This document shows, one piece after another, positions 46,301 through 55,589 of a stretch of DNA of 64,000 bases. The DNA comes from an uncultured Marinifilum sp. (GTDB lineage Bacteria > Bacteroidota > Bacteroidia > Bacteroidales > Marinifilaceae): positions 2,158,923 through 2,222,922 of the forward strand of contig NZ_OY781918.1 of assembly GCF_963677195.1 (NCBI RefSeq), read 5' to 3'. Position 1 is the first letter of the stretch; each line of letters starts with the position of its first letter. Under the pieces are notes generated by a model. The model was given only the letters and a program-made list of their open reading frames with translations, was not told the origin of the DNA and searched no databases. The translations under genes were made by a program, and so were the position numbers.

Positions 46301-47197
46301 ACAGGACATTAATTTAACACCATCGTTATTACCGCTACCTCCTGCAACTCCACTAACACCAATACCGTTGTTGTTAACAGCAGCTACTGTTCCGGCAACG
46401 TGAGTACCATGATCACCAACATAAATTTCACCAGTGTCATCTCCAAAGTTATAGCCATAAATATCATCTACATATCCATTGTTATCATCATCAATTCCAT
46501 TGCCTGGAATTTCGCCACTATTTACCCACATATTAGCAGCCAGATCAACATGATCAAAATCAACTCCACCATCTTCAATTGCAACAATAACGTCTGAATT
46601 TCCCGTTTCAATTTGCCACGCTTCCAGTAAACTAATATCAGCGCCAGCTGTACCTTCATTTTGACCGGTATTTTCGTAATGCCACTGATCACCAAACAGG
46701 GGATCGTTGGTTCCGGAAGGCAATGCGGCAGGTTCTATTTTTTTTCCTTTATCGCTGCCTATCATTTTTGTAGAATGAACTCCTTCTGCAATAGAAATTT
46801 CTGCTACATTTTGGTAGGATTCGATTAACTGTTTTACCGGAGTATTTGAGTTAAACTCTATTTCGTACCATAAATGTAAACCAAATTTTCTGTGACGATC
46901 TTCGAATTTACCAGCGTTACGGTAAACTCTTTTCATTTTATGGGCCTTAAATTTTTCATTTACCCTGTCCAGATTTCTGATATTTGTAGTAACAAATTCT
47001 GGTTTTTGTTTCAGCTTTATTTTTTTCGAATCGAGTAGAAGCTGGTTTAGGGCATCAACTTTTTTAACTTCTTTAGGTGCAAATTTTACATGAATAACAC
47101 CTTTGTACTTACCTTCGGCATTAATTTCCCGGTTTTGACTATAAGCAGTACCTGCAATAAATAAAAAACAAAGAAAAAGAGTAAAAAATCTTTTCAT
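43316..47197 (-). CDS. T9SS-secreted subtilisin-like protease with six FN3 domains
   Basis: This 1293-residue secreted S8 protease has a signal peptide (1-20), an N-terminal propeptide-like region (about 25-150) and a catalytic domain (about 165-505) with Asp209 in AIEDGGVD, His263 in GDHGTHVAG and Ser441 in QGTSMACPHVSG. Six fibronectin type III repeats (about 510-1040), a GEVED domain (about 1045-1190) and a type A T9SS sorting domain with 'YPNPAKDYVNLY' complete it. FN3 repeats 2 to 5 share a nearly identical opening 'ITYNSMTISWD', suggesting recent internal duplication. It should act outside the cell on proteins; a link to the galactan locus is not indicated. Confidence 0.95.
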   Translation of the reverse strand: MKRFFTLFLCFLFIAGTAYSQNREINAEGKYKGVIHVKFAPKEVKKVDALNQLLLDSKKIKLKQKPEFVTTNIRNLDRVNEKFKAHKMKRVYRNAGKFEDRHRKFGLHLWYEIEFNSNTPVKQLIESYQNVAEISIAEGVHSTKMIGSDKGKKIEPAALPSGTNDPLFGDQWHYENTGQNEGTAGADISLLEAWQIETGNSDVIVAIEDGGVDFDHVDLAANMWVNSGEIPGNGIDDDNNGYVDDIYGYNFGDDTGEIYVGDHGTHVAGTVAAVNNNGIGVSGVAGGSGNNDGVKLMSCNVFGASNGGFAEAFTYAADNGAVISQNSWSYSYPYQYDQAVLDGIDYFIANAGGNSAPMDGGIVIFAAGNDNSQSRYYPAYYDKVMAVAATNKNDVRSYYSNYGDWVDIAAPGGELETTNEDPTAVHSTFPDDQYGVFQGTSMACPHVSGVAALIVSKYAGNITPTEVWNKLVDNTDPIDDLQSARYVGKLGSGRLNAYKALSDDNLPSVPSGLTATNITQTSFTIEWNAVSGATSYDLQIREQGGSWTTFNTSELSYNYSEASAGTTYEYQVRANNDSGSSSYSAIATLTTEEAPTPPDTPTNLAASDITYNSMTISWDAVDDAVDYDLDVRPEGGEWTTITQAEITYAYTSLSAETTYQIKVRANNAEGSSDYTASIEATTLEAPSAPDTPANLMASEITYNSMIISWDAVENADQYELNVRPKGGAWTVIEQTATSYNYTELSAETIYEFRVLAKNDIGASAYTSIVEATTLQTPPAPETPANLLASAITYNSMTISWDASANADNYDLQVRATGESWTTINQTTTSYNYTELTGATTYEFQVRANNDFGSSAYSAIVSAETLSEPSVPGIPQNVIASNITYNSFTISWDTVADTDNYDVDIRLSGGNWESTNTLSTSYDYSPAKANSDYEFRVRANNNVGNGEYSVVGTLTTNPIPVPDTPTGVSASNITSNSFSLSWNAMEFADNYDIQVRESGAAWESFSSSSTNFDYIGASPETSYEYQLRATNSSGESEYTPIQSLTTLEDSPTPEYCESYAKNTRYQYIDLVEIADMSNVSGDDGGYGDYTGLIADVNPGKNYVLNFSLAYKSRTYLSHWKIYIDFNRDGTFSTNENIVSGYAISSGTYSANVSVPDDAVLGHTRMRVILKHRRGVADACQIFNQGEVEDYTINISNTAQNLATKTSALGLSLSDTAPVEELKVYPNPAKDYVNLYIQGNIQSKVRITTITGKTIKLMTLDMENNNIDISELPSGMYFISIEDGEEIITKKLLKL

Positions 47198-47565
47198 AAT
47201 GATTGGTTTAAAGTGAATATTTTGATAATAGTGATTAAGTTAGTTAAAATAGTTTTGTATGTCAATACCAATTAATTAAGGAGTTTTTGGTGTTTTATAT
47301 TTACTTAATATTATGAAAATAAGGTGTGAGTCTTACTAATTATTTCTTTATGTCAGGAAACTAAAGAGAAATTGTAAATTATTTTCGCATAATTTATTTT
47401 ATTAAAAATTAAACTCGATTTTTTATTAAGTTAATTACAATAGAGAATGAAAAAAATGAGATTTACTGAGGGTTTATTCTTCTTCTTAGTTTTTCAAATA
47501 TTAATGAGCTTTTCATTCTTAATCCATTCCTATAATTAGTATTTTCGAATTAAATATTATTTATA
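47198..47565. other. AT-rich intergenic region
   Basis: 368 bp between divergent genes. The only reading frame is a 30-codon hydrophobic one at 47447-47539, which I do not accept as a gene. Promoters for both neighbours must lie here, but no clear TAnnTTTG box was found. Confidence 0.5.
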
Positions 47566-50500
47566 ATGTCAGAACTTAATATATACCGGGCTTCAGCAGG
47601 TTCGGGCAAAACTTATACTTTAACAGGAGAATTTTTGAAATTGGTTTTCGAAGATCCGTCTAATTACAAAAGCATTCTTGCAGTAACTTTTACCAATAAG
47701 GCTACTGATGAAATGAAATCCAGAATTATAAAAGAAATACATGTGATTTCATCAGGTGAAAATTCTCCTTATGCTAAAGATTTATGTGAAGCCAATAATT
47801 TAAATATTGGCGATTTACAGAATAGAGCCAGCGAAATTTTAAACCGATTACTGCATGATTATTCGCGTTTTTCGGTAACAACAATCGATAGCTTCTTTCA
47901 GAAAATTGTTCGTTCCTTTACTCGTGAAATTGGTCTGCAAATGGGCTATAATATCGAATTGGACCAAAGTAGGGTATTAAATGAAGTTGCAGATTTGCTT
48001 TTACAAGATGTTGATGATGATAAGCAATTGAGAGCATGGTTGACTTCTTTTGCTGAATCGAAAATACGAGAAGGAAAAACCTGGAATTTTAAGCAGGACA
48101 TTCTGGTTTTGGGAAGTGAAGTTTTTAAAGAAGATTTTCAGAATTTTTCAGGAAAATTAATTGAAAAATTATCTGATAAAAGTTTTTTAAATGAATACAG
48201 AAAAATATTAAAAGAAATTAAAGATGATTTTGAATCTTATTTTGCTCGAATAGGAGAGAAAGCCAGAGCGATTTTAGAGAATCATGCATTGGATGTTTCT
48301 GATTTTTCCTATGCTAAGTCGGGCGTGGCAGGGTATATAACAAGCTTGGGTACAGGTGCTAAGTTAGAGCCTGGTACCAGAGCTAAATTGGCTGTTGATA
48401 CTCCTAAAAAATGGTATGCTGGAAAAGCATCACCAGAAATAAAAAAGGCTATTGAGACTGCGTATTCTGCAGGCTTAAATGAACTTTTAAAAGATGCAAT
48501 AAAGTATTACGAAGAGCAGGGAATGCTCTATAAATCAACAGATAAAACCTTAAGTTATATTTATACATTGGGTATTTTAACCGATTTGTCAAAAAAAATC
48601 AGAGAATACTCAGAAAGTGAGAATATTTTTCTTTTATCGGATGCCAGCAGACTATTGAGAAATATAATTGGAGAGAATGATTCTCCATTTATTTACGAAA
48701 AAATAGGTAATGTTTATAAGCATTTTATGATAGATGAATTTCAGGATACATCATCAATGCAATGGGATAACTTTAGACCTTTGTTGGGAAATTCACTGGC
48801 CGAAAATCAGCATTCCTTAGTAGTTGGAGACGTAAAACAATCGATTTATCGCTGGCGAAATGGAGATTGGAAATTATTGTCGGATCAGTTGGATATCGAT
48901 TTTGAAAGTTACGGTGTAAATGGCATGAGCCTAAATTACAATTGGCGAAGTACAAAAAATGTAATTGACTTTAATAATGCTGTATTTGCTTTAGCTGCAA
49001 CCATTTTGCAGAATGATTATAATGCGTCTATTCCAAATGAAATATCGGAATCATTACAGGAAGAACAGGGAAAAATCTTAAATGCATATAAGGACGTATA
49101 TCAGCATTACCCAGAAAAGAAGGAAGGCGATGGTGGATATGTAAAAGCTTATTTTATAGAAAAAGATTCGGAACGAGACTGGACAGAACCTGTTTTGGAA
49201 GATTTACCATTAAAAATAGAAGAGTTACAGGCAAACGGATACAAAGCCAGAGATATTGCTATTTTAGTTAGGAATGGTAAGGAAGGCGGATTGGTTGCCG
49301 ATGCACTAATGGCATATAGGGCAAGTGAGAAAGCAAAGGAAAATGTTAATTATGATGTAATTTCCAACGATTCATTGTACTTGAAAAATTCATCGGCCAT
49401 TAATTTTTTGGTGCATCTTCTTCATTATCTGGTTTATCCAGAGGATATGGTTAATTTCGGTTTTTTGCGTCAGGAGTTTAGTCTTTATGTGAAGGAAAGT
49501 ACCGACTTAACAGATGATGATATTTATTGTGTTAATGATGAGGCAAAATCTGTTTTGCCAAGTGAGTTTGTTGATAATATTTCGGAGCTAAAAAGACAAC
49601 CTTTGTATGATTTAACAGAACGCTTAATACAAATGTTTAATTTGAATAGAAATCCTTACGATTATCCTTTTTTAGAGGCTTTTCAGGATTTTGTTTTAGG
49701 TTTTACTAAAAGTGATTCTCCCGATTTAAATTCATTTGTTTTACATTGGCAAGAGAGAAAAAATAAGGAGGTAATTTCGGTATCCGACGAGCAGGATGCC
49801 ATTAGAATTATGACTGTTCATAAATCGAAAGGTTTGGAATTTAAAGCTTTAATTTTACCATTTTGCAATTGGGATTTAGACAATACACGACATACCAATA
49901 TTCTTTGGTGTCAGCCTAAAGTAGAAGGTTTTGATGTTTTGGATGTTTTACCGGTTAGATATGGGAGCACTTTAAAGGATACCATTTATTATGAAGAATA
50001 TTTTACTGAGAAACTGCAATCGTATATCGATAATTTAAATTTATTGTATGTTGCACAAACCCGTGCCGAAGAGGTTTTTATTAGTTATTCTCCTTTAACC
50101 AATAATAAAGAATTGAAGACAGTTGCCGATTTATTGCATTTTTCTTTTCAAAATTCCAGCGAGTTTTCTTCCGATTTTTTTGGTGATAAAATAATTTCTC
50201 TGTCTGAAAATTGGAATGAGGAAGGCAAGTTTTTTGAATTGGGAAAAATAAGTAATAAGAATGCAAGTATTCCTGCAGATGCAAAAAATAAAATGTTGGA
50301 ATATCCTGCTTCACTATTGGATGACAGATTAAAATTACGATCGCATTCGGCTGATTATTTTGATTTTTCGGAGGCAGAATCTGTGGAAACATTTTCTCCT
50401 GTAAGCAGAGGAAATATTCTTCATCAGCTGTTTCAACAGATTGAGTATTCTGAAGATTTAGATAAGGCTGTTACGGCTTTGCAGTTCGAGGGGAAATTAG

Positions 50501-50820
50501 ATTCCAAGCAAGCAAGCGAGGTAAGAGAATTTGCAAGCGAACTTTTAGGTAATCCTGAAGTGGAAATGTGGTTTTCGAAAGATTGGACTGTTGTTAATGA
50601 GAGAGATATACTAAAAGGAAATGGAGATGTTTACCGTCCTGATAGAGTTATTTATAAAGGAAAAGAAGCAATAGTTATTGATTATAAGTTTGGAAAAAAG
50701 AAGGAGAAAACACACCAGAAACAGGTGTCTACTTATAAAAAGTTGGTTAAAGAGCTAGGTTTCGATGTGGTTAAGGGCTATGTTCTTTACGGAAAACTTT
50801 CAGAAATAGTAGAGGTCTGA
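47566..50820 (+). CDS. AddA/RecB-like UvrD-family helicase with C-terminal nuclease
   Basis: This 1084-residue cytoplasmic protein probably processes double-strand breaks. Superfamily 1 motifs are Walker A SAGSGKT (10-16), the Walker B region IDEFQDT (Asp390-Glu391), 'VGDVKQSIYRWR', 'NYNWRSTKNV', 'MTVHKSKGLEF' and 'LYVAQTRAEE'. The C-terminal PD-(D/E)XK nuclease has 'RGNILHQLF', 'YRPDRV' and VIDYKFGK (Asp1039, Lys1041). The arrangement is that of AddA or RecB. An AddB-like partner, often adjacent, is absent on both sides here, so it must be elsewhere or not required. The product could act in recombination between the abundant repeats, but that is speculation. Confidence 0.9.
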   Translation: MSELNIYRASAGSGKTYTLTGEFLKLVFEDPSNYKSILAVTFTNKATDEMKSRIIKEIHVISSGENSPYAKDLCEANNLNIGDLQNRASEILNRLLHDYSRFSVTTIDSFFQKIVRSFTREIGLQMGYNIELDQSRVLNEVADLLLQDVDDDKQLRAWLTSFAESKIREGKTWNFKQDILVLGSEVFKEDFQNFSGKLIEKLSDKSFLNEYRKILKEIKDDFESYFARIGEKARAILENHALDVSDFSYAKSGVAGYITSLGTGAKLEPGTRAKLAVDTPKKWYAGKASPEIKKAIETAYSAGLNELLKDAIKYYEEQGMLYKSTDKTLSYIYTLGILTDLSKKIREYSESENIFLLSDASRLLRNIIGENDSPFIYEKIGNVYKHFMIDEFQDTSSMQWDNFRPLLGNSLAENQHSLVVGDVKQSIYRWRNGDWKLLSDQLDIDFESYGVNGMSLNYNWRSTKNVIDFNNAVFALAATILQNDYNASIPNEISESLQEEQGKILNAYKDVYQHYPEKKEGDGGYVKAYFIEKDSERDWTEPVLEDLPLKIEELQANGYKARDIAILVRNGKEGGLVADALMAYRASEKAKENVNYDVISNDSLYLKNSSAINFLVHLLHYLVYPEDMVNFGFLRQEFSLYVKESTDLTDDDIYCVNDEAKSVLPSEFVDNISELKRQPLYDLTERLIQMFNLNRNPYDYPFLEAFQDFVLGFTKSDSPDLNSFVLHWQERKNKEVISVSDEQDAIRIMTVHKSKGLEFKALILPFCNWDLDNTRHTNILWCQPKVEGFDVLDVLPVRYGSTLKDTIYYEEYFTEKLQSYIDNLNLLYVAQTRAEEVFISYSPLTNNKELKTVADLLHFSFQNSSEFSSDFFGDKIISLSENWNEEGKFFELGKISNKNASIPADAKNKMLEYPASLLDDRLKLRSHSADYFDFSEAESVETFSPVSRGNILHQLFQQIEYSEDLDKAVTALQFEGKLDSKQASEVREFASELLGNPEVEMWFSKDWTVVNERDILKGNGDVYRPDRVIYKGKEAIVIDYKFGKKKEKTHQKQVSTYKKLVKELGFDVVKGYVLYGKLSEIVEV

Positions 50821-51226
50821 AAATTTAATTAGCTTGCCAGTATTTATTTTTTACATCTTGTTCAACAATCAATAAAACAATGGAGAGCAATTAATCAGTA
50901 AGTTTAAACTTGTAGCAGTCGAATCTACAGCTTATCAAAATAAAAGAATATTGCATAAAAGTGTTCCATTAAATATTAGAAATGCTTACTAAACAGATTA
51001 TTTTAATTTGGTATATAAAGCTCCTTACACAGGAGCTTTTTTTATGATTTTTAGAAATTGCACTGGTGCTAATGCTATGTAACTTTTAAGTTCCTGAAGT
51101 CTGTGTTTTATTATGAAATTAAAAATATCAAGCAGGTTTAATAAAAATATTATTTTAAAGAATGCGTGTAATTCTTTATATTTAAGATAGATATACTAAT
51201 ACGCATATTCATAAAAACACTAAGCA
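50821..51226. other. Intergenic region with one terminator
   Basis: 406 bp with no gene found. A terminator lies at 51017-51043; the stretch from 51050 to 51226 is AT-rich and should hold the promoter of the next gene. Confidence 0.5.
51017..51043 (+). terminator. Rho-independent terminator
   Basis: AAAGCTCCT/AGGAGCTTT with loop TACAC and a seven-T tail, about 200 bp after the helicase-nuclease stop codon. Confidence 0.85.
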
Positions 51227-52423
51227 ATGACTACAAGAACGATTGTTAGCATGCCAGGCGATGGTATTGGTCGCGTTGTACTTGAAGAAACCCAAAGAGT
51301 TTTACAGGCTGCCGGATTTAATGCCAATTATATAGAGGCTGATATTGGCTGGGAGTTTTGGTGTAAGGAGGGAAATCCTCTTCCCGAACGTACTATTAAG
51401 TTATTGAAAAAACATAAAATTGCTCTGTTTGGAGCAATAACCTCAAAACCGAAAGATGATGCGAGTAAAGAACTGGCAAGTAATTTACAGAATAAAGGCC
51501 TTGTTTATTCCAGTCCAATTGTTGGATTACGTCAGCATTTTAATTTGGATATTTGCATTCGTCCATGTAAAACCTATAAGGGAAACCCATTAAATTTTAT
51601 TCGACGAGGAAAAAATAATGTAATTGAAGAACCTATGGTCGATGTTGTTATATTTCGACAAAATACCGAAGGTTTATATGGAGGTGTAGAATGGTCTAAT
51701 CCTAATAATATTGTATACGCAGCATTAACGAGTCATCCTAAATTTGTAAAGAATTTTGGAACAGTTCCTCGTAAAGAATTATCTGTGTCGACACGAATTT
51801 TTTCTAAAAATGCAACAAGTAGAATTTTGTATGCAGCCTTCGATTATGCTCGAAAATACAATTACAAGTCGGTTACAGTTTGCGAAAAACCTAATGTAAT
51901 TAGGGAAACTTCGGGAATGATGTTTCACTTAGCCCAGGAAATTCAAAGAAAGGAATATTCCGAAATTGATTTGTGGAATACAAATATTGATGCCCAAATG
52001 ATGTGGCTTACTAAGAATCCTGAAAAATATGGAGTAATTGTAGCGGGTAATATGTTTGGAGATATTGTTTCTGATGGATTTGCTGGTTTAATTGGTGGTT
52101 TAGGCTTTGCTTGCAGTGCTCAAATGTCGGATGAGGGAGTTGCAGTTTTTGAACCTACACATGGTTCGGCACCTAAGTACGCCGATTATTCTGTTTCAAT
52201 TGTTAATCCCATAGCAATGATAGAATCGGCCTGTATGATGCTCGATTATCTTAAAGAAAAAGAAATAGCCATAAAAATACGGAAGGCTGTTGCTCAGGTA
52301 ATAAGTGAGGCTAAAGTGCAAACTTACGATATGCTGAAAATGCCAGGAAATCCCGATGTAATTAATAACGGAGCTGCTTCAACAGTACAAATGGCCGATG
52401 CAATTATAGAAAAGTTATCGTAA
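51227..52423 (+). CDS. Isocitrate/isopropylmalate dehydrogenase family enzyme, probably isocitrate dehydrogenase
   Basis: This 398-residue cytoplasmic beta-decarboxylating dehydrogenase has an N-terminal 'SMPGDGIG', substrate-binding 'RQNTEGLYGGVEW', a catalytic Lys region 'CEKPNVIRETSGMMF', metal-binding Asp in 'NTNIDAQMMWL' and 'GNMFGDIVSDGFAGLIGG', and cofactor-site 'EPTHGSAPKYAD'. The substrate loop resembles isocitrate dehydrogenases more than LeuB, but homoisocitrate or tartrate enzymes share the motifs. It is followed 28 bp later by an HD-domain gene and may be co-transcribed with it. Confidence 0.85.
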   Translation: MTTRTIVSMPGDGIGRVVLEETQRVLQAAGFNANYIEADIGWEFWCKEGNPLPERTIKLLKKHKIALFGAITSKPKDDASKELASNLQNKGLVYSSPIVGLRQHFNLDICIRPCKTYKGNPLNFIRRGKNNVIEEPMVDVVIFRQNTEGLYGGVEWSNPNNIVYAALTSHPKFVKNFGTVPRKELSVSTRIFSKNATSRILYAAFDYARKYNYKSVTVCEKPNVIRETSGMMFHLAQEIQRKEYSEIDLWNTNIDAQMMWLTKNPEKYGVIVAGNMFGDIVSDGFAGLIGGLGFACSAQMSDEGVAVFEPTHGSAPKYADYSVSIVNPIAMIESACMMLDYLKEKEIAIKIRKAVAQVISEAKVQTYDMLKMPGNPDVINNGAASTVQMADAIIEKLS

Positions 52424-52451
52424 AATTATTAATTGATTTTAAATTGATCTT

Positions 52452-53003
52452 ATGAGAGAAACAGTAAAACAATTGTGGCCCGAATTAGATTGGATTAAAG
52501 ACGAAAAGCTAAGAGAGAAAACAACAAAAGTGTGGGAGCTGGCTTTAAAAAAAAGTGTTCTTTCTGCAAGTGATCTAAAAATTATACCTTTTACCTTGTT
52601 ATGTGGTTCTGGTTTAAAAGTAAGTTTCATGGATCATAAAAAATGTGTTGTCCATATTGCCAGAGAGAGTGGCTTAAAAATGAATGCTTTTTTTTATGAC
52701 CAATTGCCGGTTAATATGGATGTTTTAATTTCAGGCGCTATATTATGCGATGTTGGAAAATTATTGGAATATGTTTTAGATGATAATGGAAAAGCTATTC
52801 AGGGAACTTATGGAAAATACCTTCGTCATCCGTTTTCGGGAGTTGCTTTAGCCGAACAGTGTGAATTACCGCCCGAAGTATGTCATATTATTGCCAGTCA
52901 TGCAGGCGAAGGAGATATGATAAAGCGAAGTACCGAAGCATATATTGTTCATCATGTCGATTTTATGACATTTTTGCCATTTAAAGATAGATTACAAATA
53001 TAA
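52452..53003 (+). CDS. HD-domain protein with Cys replacing the HD histidine
   Basis: This 183-residue cytoplasmic protein has the HD-superfamily order His68, then Cys99-Asp100 in 'AILCDVGKLLEY' where His-Asp is normal, His126 in YLRHPFSG, His150 in IIASHAGEG and Asp170 in HHVDF. It is likely a small phosphohydrolase. Replacement of the first dyad residue by Cys may alter metal binding or activity. The substrate is unknown. It lies 28 bp after the dehydrogenase gene. Confidence 0.78.
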   Translation: MRETVKQLWPELDWIKDEKLREKTTKVWELALKKSVLSASDLKIIPFTLLCGSGLKVSFMDHKKCVVHIARESGLKMNAFFYDQLPVNMDVLISGAILCDVGKLLEYVLDDNGKAIQGTYGKYLRHPFSGVALAEQCELPPEVCHIIASHAGEGDMIKRSTEAYIVHHVDFMTFLPFKDRLQI

Positions 53004-53044
53004 GTGTTTGCATATTTGTTTTGCAGGCCTAAGTTTATGGTCAG

Positions 53045-53622
53045 CTATTTTTGTAGCATTGCAGCAAGACTACTTATATAGTCAGGGGTTTTATCTTTAT
53101 CAAGCCATTTTAATTCGTATTGAAATAAATCATTCATTATTGCACTTACATTAAAACCGAAAGCAACTAGATTGTACCTTATTTTTTCAGGCATAGTACA
53201 AAATTTTTTCCTAGGGCAATTGCACAGGGTGAACACATTTCACAACTGTTTGCTGCAATCATAATGCTGTTTTTCGATTCAATGTTGTGTAAATAGGATT
53301 GTAGCTCTTCTTTTATAAAATTATAGGCTTCTAAACCGCGATTTTTAGCTTCGACAAAATCAAACTGATTGGTTCGGGTATAAAATAAGTGTAAAGTAAT
53401 TTTGGGAAAAACTTTTGTATACTCAGTAAAGGAAGGGCAATTAGGAGGACAAGTCCATTTTTTATTAAAATTAGAGCATCCTTCTTTGCAAAAGGAATTA
53501 AATCTTTCAGGCTGTAAATATGTTAATATCTCACTTGTTGGAATCTCTAATTGTTTGTGTTCAATTAAGATATCTTTATGTCGATAAGTTTTAATCAGTT
53601 GATTATTTACAGTTTTATGCAT
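53045..53622 (-). pseudogene. Frameshifted DUF2284 metal-binding protein gene
   Basis: The reading frame from ATG 53622 encodes a DUF2284-type Cys-rich protein ('FCKEGCSNFNKKWTCPPNC', then 'NSCEMCSPCAIALG') but stops soon after. The family's C-terminal part ('FCTMPEKIRYNLVAFGFNV') continues in the -1 frame to 53045. The break coincides with an A6 run on the coding strand (plus-strand T6 at 53205-53210) within A-AAA-AAT, a possible slippery site. Joined, the parts give a normal-length protein of about 190 residues with no missing motif. It may be a recent pseudogene, a sequence error in the homopolymer, or a programmed -1 shift. The longer start at 53688 is less likely. DUF2284 function is unknown. 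Confidence 0.75.
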
Positions 53623-53763
53623 GATAATTTTATGTAATTTAGTGCAAAAGTAATTTTTTTGATGCTTTGCGAATAAGTTGTATGACATATTGGCAAAGGA
53701 TTGTAATGTGTATAATGGTATTTTTGTATCTTCGTAACTTAAATATTATCCAAAAATTTATCT

Positions 53764-55545
53764 ATGCTCTCATTTGATGCGATCGTTGTTTTAATCGTAT
53801 TGGTATTTATTTTAATCTCATTCTACAAAGAATGGATAGGACCTGCATTTACATTTCTTATTGGAGTAGTAGTTTTGGGTATTTGTGGAATTTTAACTCC
53901 ATCCGAAATTTTAAGTGGATTTGCCAACGATCAGGTTGTCGTAATTTTAATGTTATTGCTTATTGGTGATATCATTAGAGATTTAGGAATTGTAGAAACC
54001 TTGTTCGATCGGGTCTTTCAAAATACGCGAGGATATCGGCAATTTATGCTTCGAATGATGGTTTTGGTAGGTGGTTTTTCGGCCTTTTTAAACAATACTC
54101 CTTTGGTAGCAGTAATGATGCCTTATGTTCATAGTTGGAGTAAACGCCATAATATTTCACCTTCTAAATTGCTAATACCTCTGTCGTATGCAGCAATTCT
54201 TGGAGGGTGCATTACATTAATTGGTACCTCTACAAACCTTATTGTTAATGGAATGGTTAAGGATCAGGAAATTATTCCTGCATTAGATTCTCTAAGCATG
54301 TTTAGCTTTGCTTATGTAGGAATTCCTATGATGTTTATAGGGGCAGCTTATCTGCTTATTGTTAGTAAAAAGTGTCTGCCCGAAAAGTGTGATGTACTAG
54401 GAGAATTTTCGGAAAACACCAGAAAATATATTGTCGAAGCTCATGTAAAACCTAATTCCGATTTAATTGGGAAAACAATTGAAGAGGCAGACTTAAGAAA
54501 CTTAAAAGGTTTGTATCTATTTCAGATTAACAGAGGGGGAGTTAAAGAAGCGGCAGTTTCTCACGATTTTAGATTGGAGAAGGGGGATCGTTTACTTTTT
54601 GCGGGTGATACTGAAACAATAGCCGATTTGGTGCTTCCAAATTCAGGATTAACATTGCCAACCGTTGGTATGTTAACACACAAAAAACATTTAGAGGTAG
54701 TAGAAATTGTTATTTCGCACAATTCCACATTAATTAGCAAAACTGTAAAAGAAGCAAACTTTAGAGGACAGTTCGATGCCGCAGTAATAGGAATACACCG
54801 AAATGGAGGTCGTGTAAGCGGTAAAATTGGAGAAGTAAAATTACGGGCTGGTGATGTTCTTTTATTACTGGGAGGTGATGATTTTGTTGAACGAACTCAT
54901 CGAATTCAGGATTTTTATTTTATCTCGAAAGTAAAAGAATTTAAAAAACAAGAAGGATATAAAGTTGGATTATTATTAGGAGGAACAGTGCTTGCTGTTA
55001 TTTTATCGGCACTTAATATTGTTCCTTTATTTATGACATTAATTGTAATGATTATTGTTGTGCTGGCATTAAAAATATCTAATCCTAAGGATATTGCCAC
55101 TATGGTAGATTTTAATTTAGCTCTAATAATTACTCTTTCTTTGGCATTCGGAACGGCAATGATTAAATCGGGTTTGGCAGAAATTATTGCCGATTTGTTA
55201 ATATCTGTTTTTCTGCCTCTTGGGCGAGTTGGAGTTTTGTTTGGAATTTATCTGATTACCTCAGTTTTAGCAGCCTATATTACAAATAAAGCAGCAGTAG
55301 CCATTGTATTTCCTATTTCTTTAACCATGGCTTTAAATTTGCATTTAAATCCGGAACCGTTTGTATTAATTGTGGCTTTTGCAGCTGCAGCTAATTTTAT
55401 GACTCCAATTGGATATCAAACCAACCTAATGGTTTACGGACCAGGAGGATATTCATTTAAAGATTTTTTTAAAATAGGATTTCCATTAACAATTATTTAT
55501 ATGATTGTTACAGTGTTAATACTGTCATTTATTTATTTTTATTAG
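53764..55545 (+). CDS. SLC13-family permease with two RCK_C (TrkA-C) domains
   Basis: This 593-residue inner-membrane transporter has hydrophobic segments in residues 1-200 and 400-593 that flank two cytoplasmic TrkA-C regulatory domains (about 215-295 and 305-385). The family motif 'SAFLNNTPLVAVMMPYV' and the repeated-half motif 'AAYITNKAAVAIVFPI' are present, as is 'LIGTSTNLIVNG'. SLC13 members with this layout often carry sulfate. The adjacent cysQ gene 44 bp downstream supports sulfate as substrate, which would connect with sulfate released by the galactan sulfatase. Dicarboxylate or phosphate transport remains possible. Confidence 0.88.
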   Translation: MLSFDAIVVLIVLVFILISFYKEWIGPAFTFLIGVVVLGICGILTPSEILSGFANDQVVVILMLLLIGDIIRDLGIVETLFDRVFQNTRGYRQFMLRMMVLVGGFSAFLNNTPLVAVMMPYVHSWSKRHNISPSKLLIPLSYAAILGGCITLIGTSTNLIVNGMVKDQEIIPALDSLSMFSFAYVGIPMMFIGAAYLLIVSKKCLPEKCDVLGEFSENTRKYIVEAHVKPNSDLIGKTIEEADLRNLKGLYLFQINRGGVKEAAVSHDFRLEKGDRLLFAGDTETIADLVLPNSGLTLPTVGMLTHKKHLEVVEIVISHNSTLISKTVKEANFRGQFDAAVIGIHRNGGRVSGKIGEVKLRAGDVLLLLGGDDFVERTHRIQDFYFISKVKEFKKQEGYKVGLLLGGTVLAVILSALNIVPLFMTLIVMIIVVLALKISNPKDIATMVDFNLALIITLSLAFGTAMIKSGLAEIIADLLISVFLPLGRVGVLFGIYLITSVLAAYITNKAAVAIVFPISLTMALNLHLNPEPFVLIVAFAAAANFMTPIGYQTNLMVYGPGGYSFKDFFKIGFPLTIIYMIVTVLILSFIYFY

Positions 55546-55589
55546 TCGATATTATTATACTCTACTTAGGTAGATTAGAAAACTTATAC

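Noticed and set aside
47447-47539. 30-codon hydrophobic frame 26 bp upstream of the helicase-nuclease gene
   Set aside because: The frame is short, AT-rich and in a promoter region, with no conserved motif. Chance frames of this size are common here.
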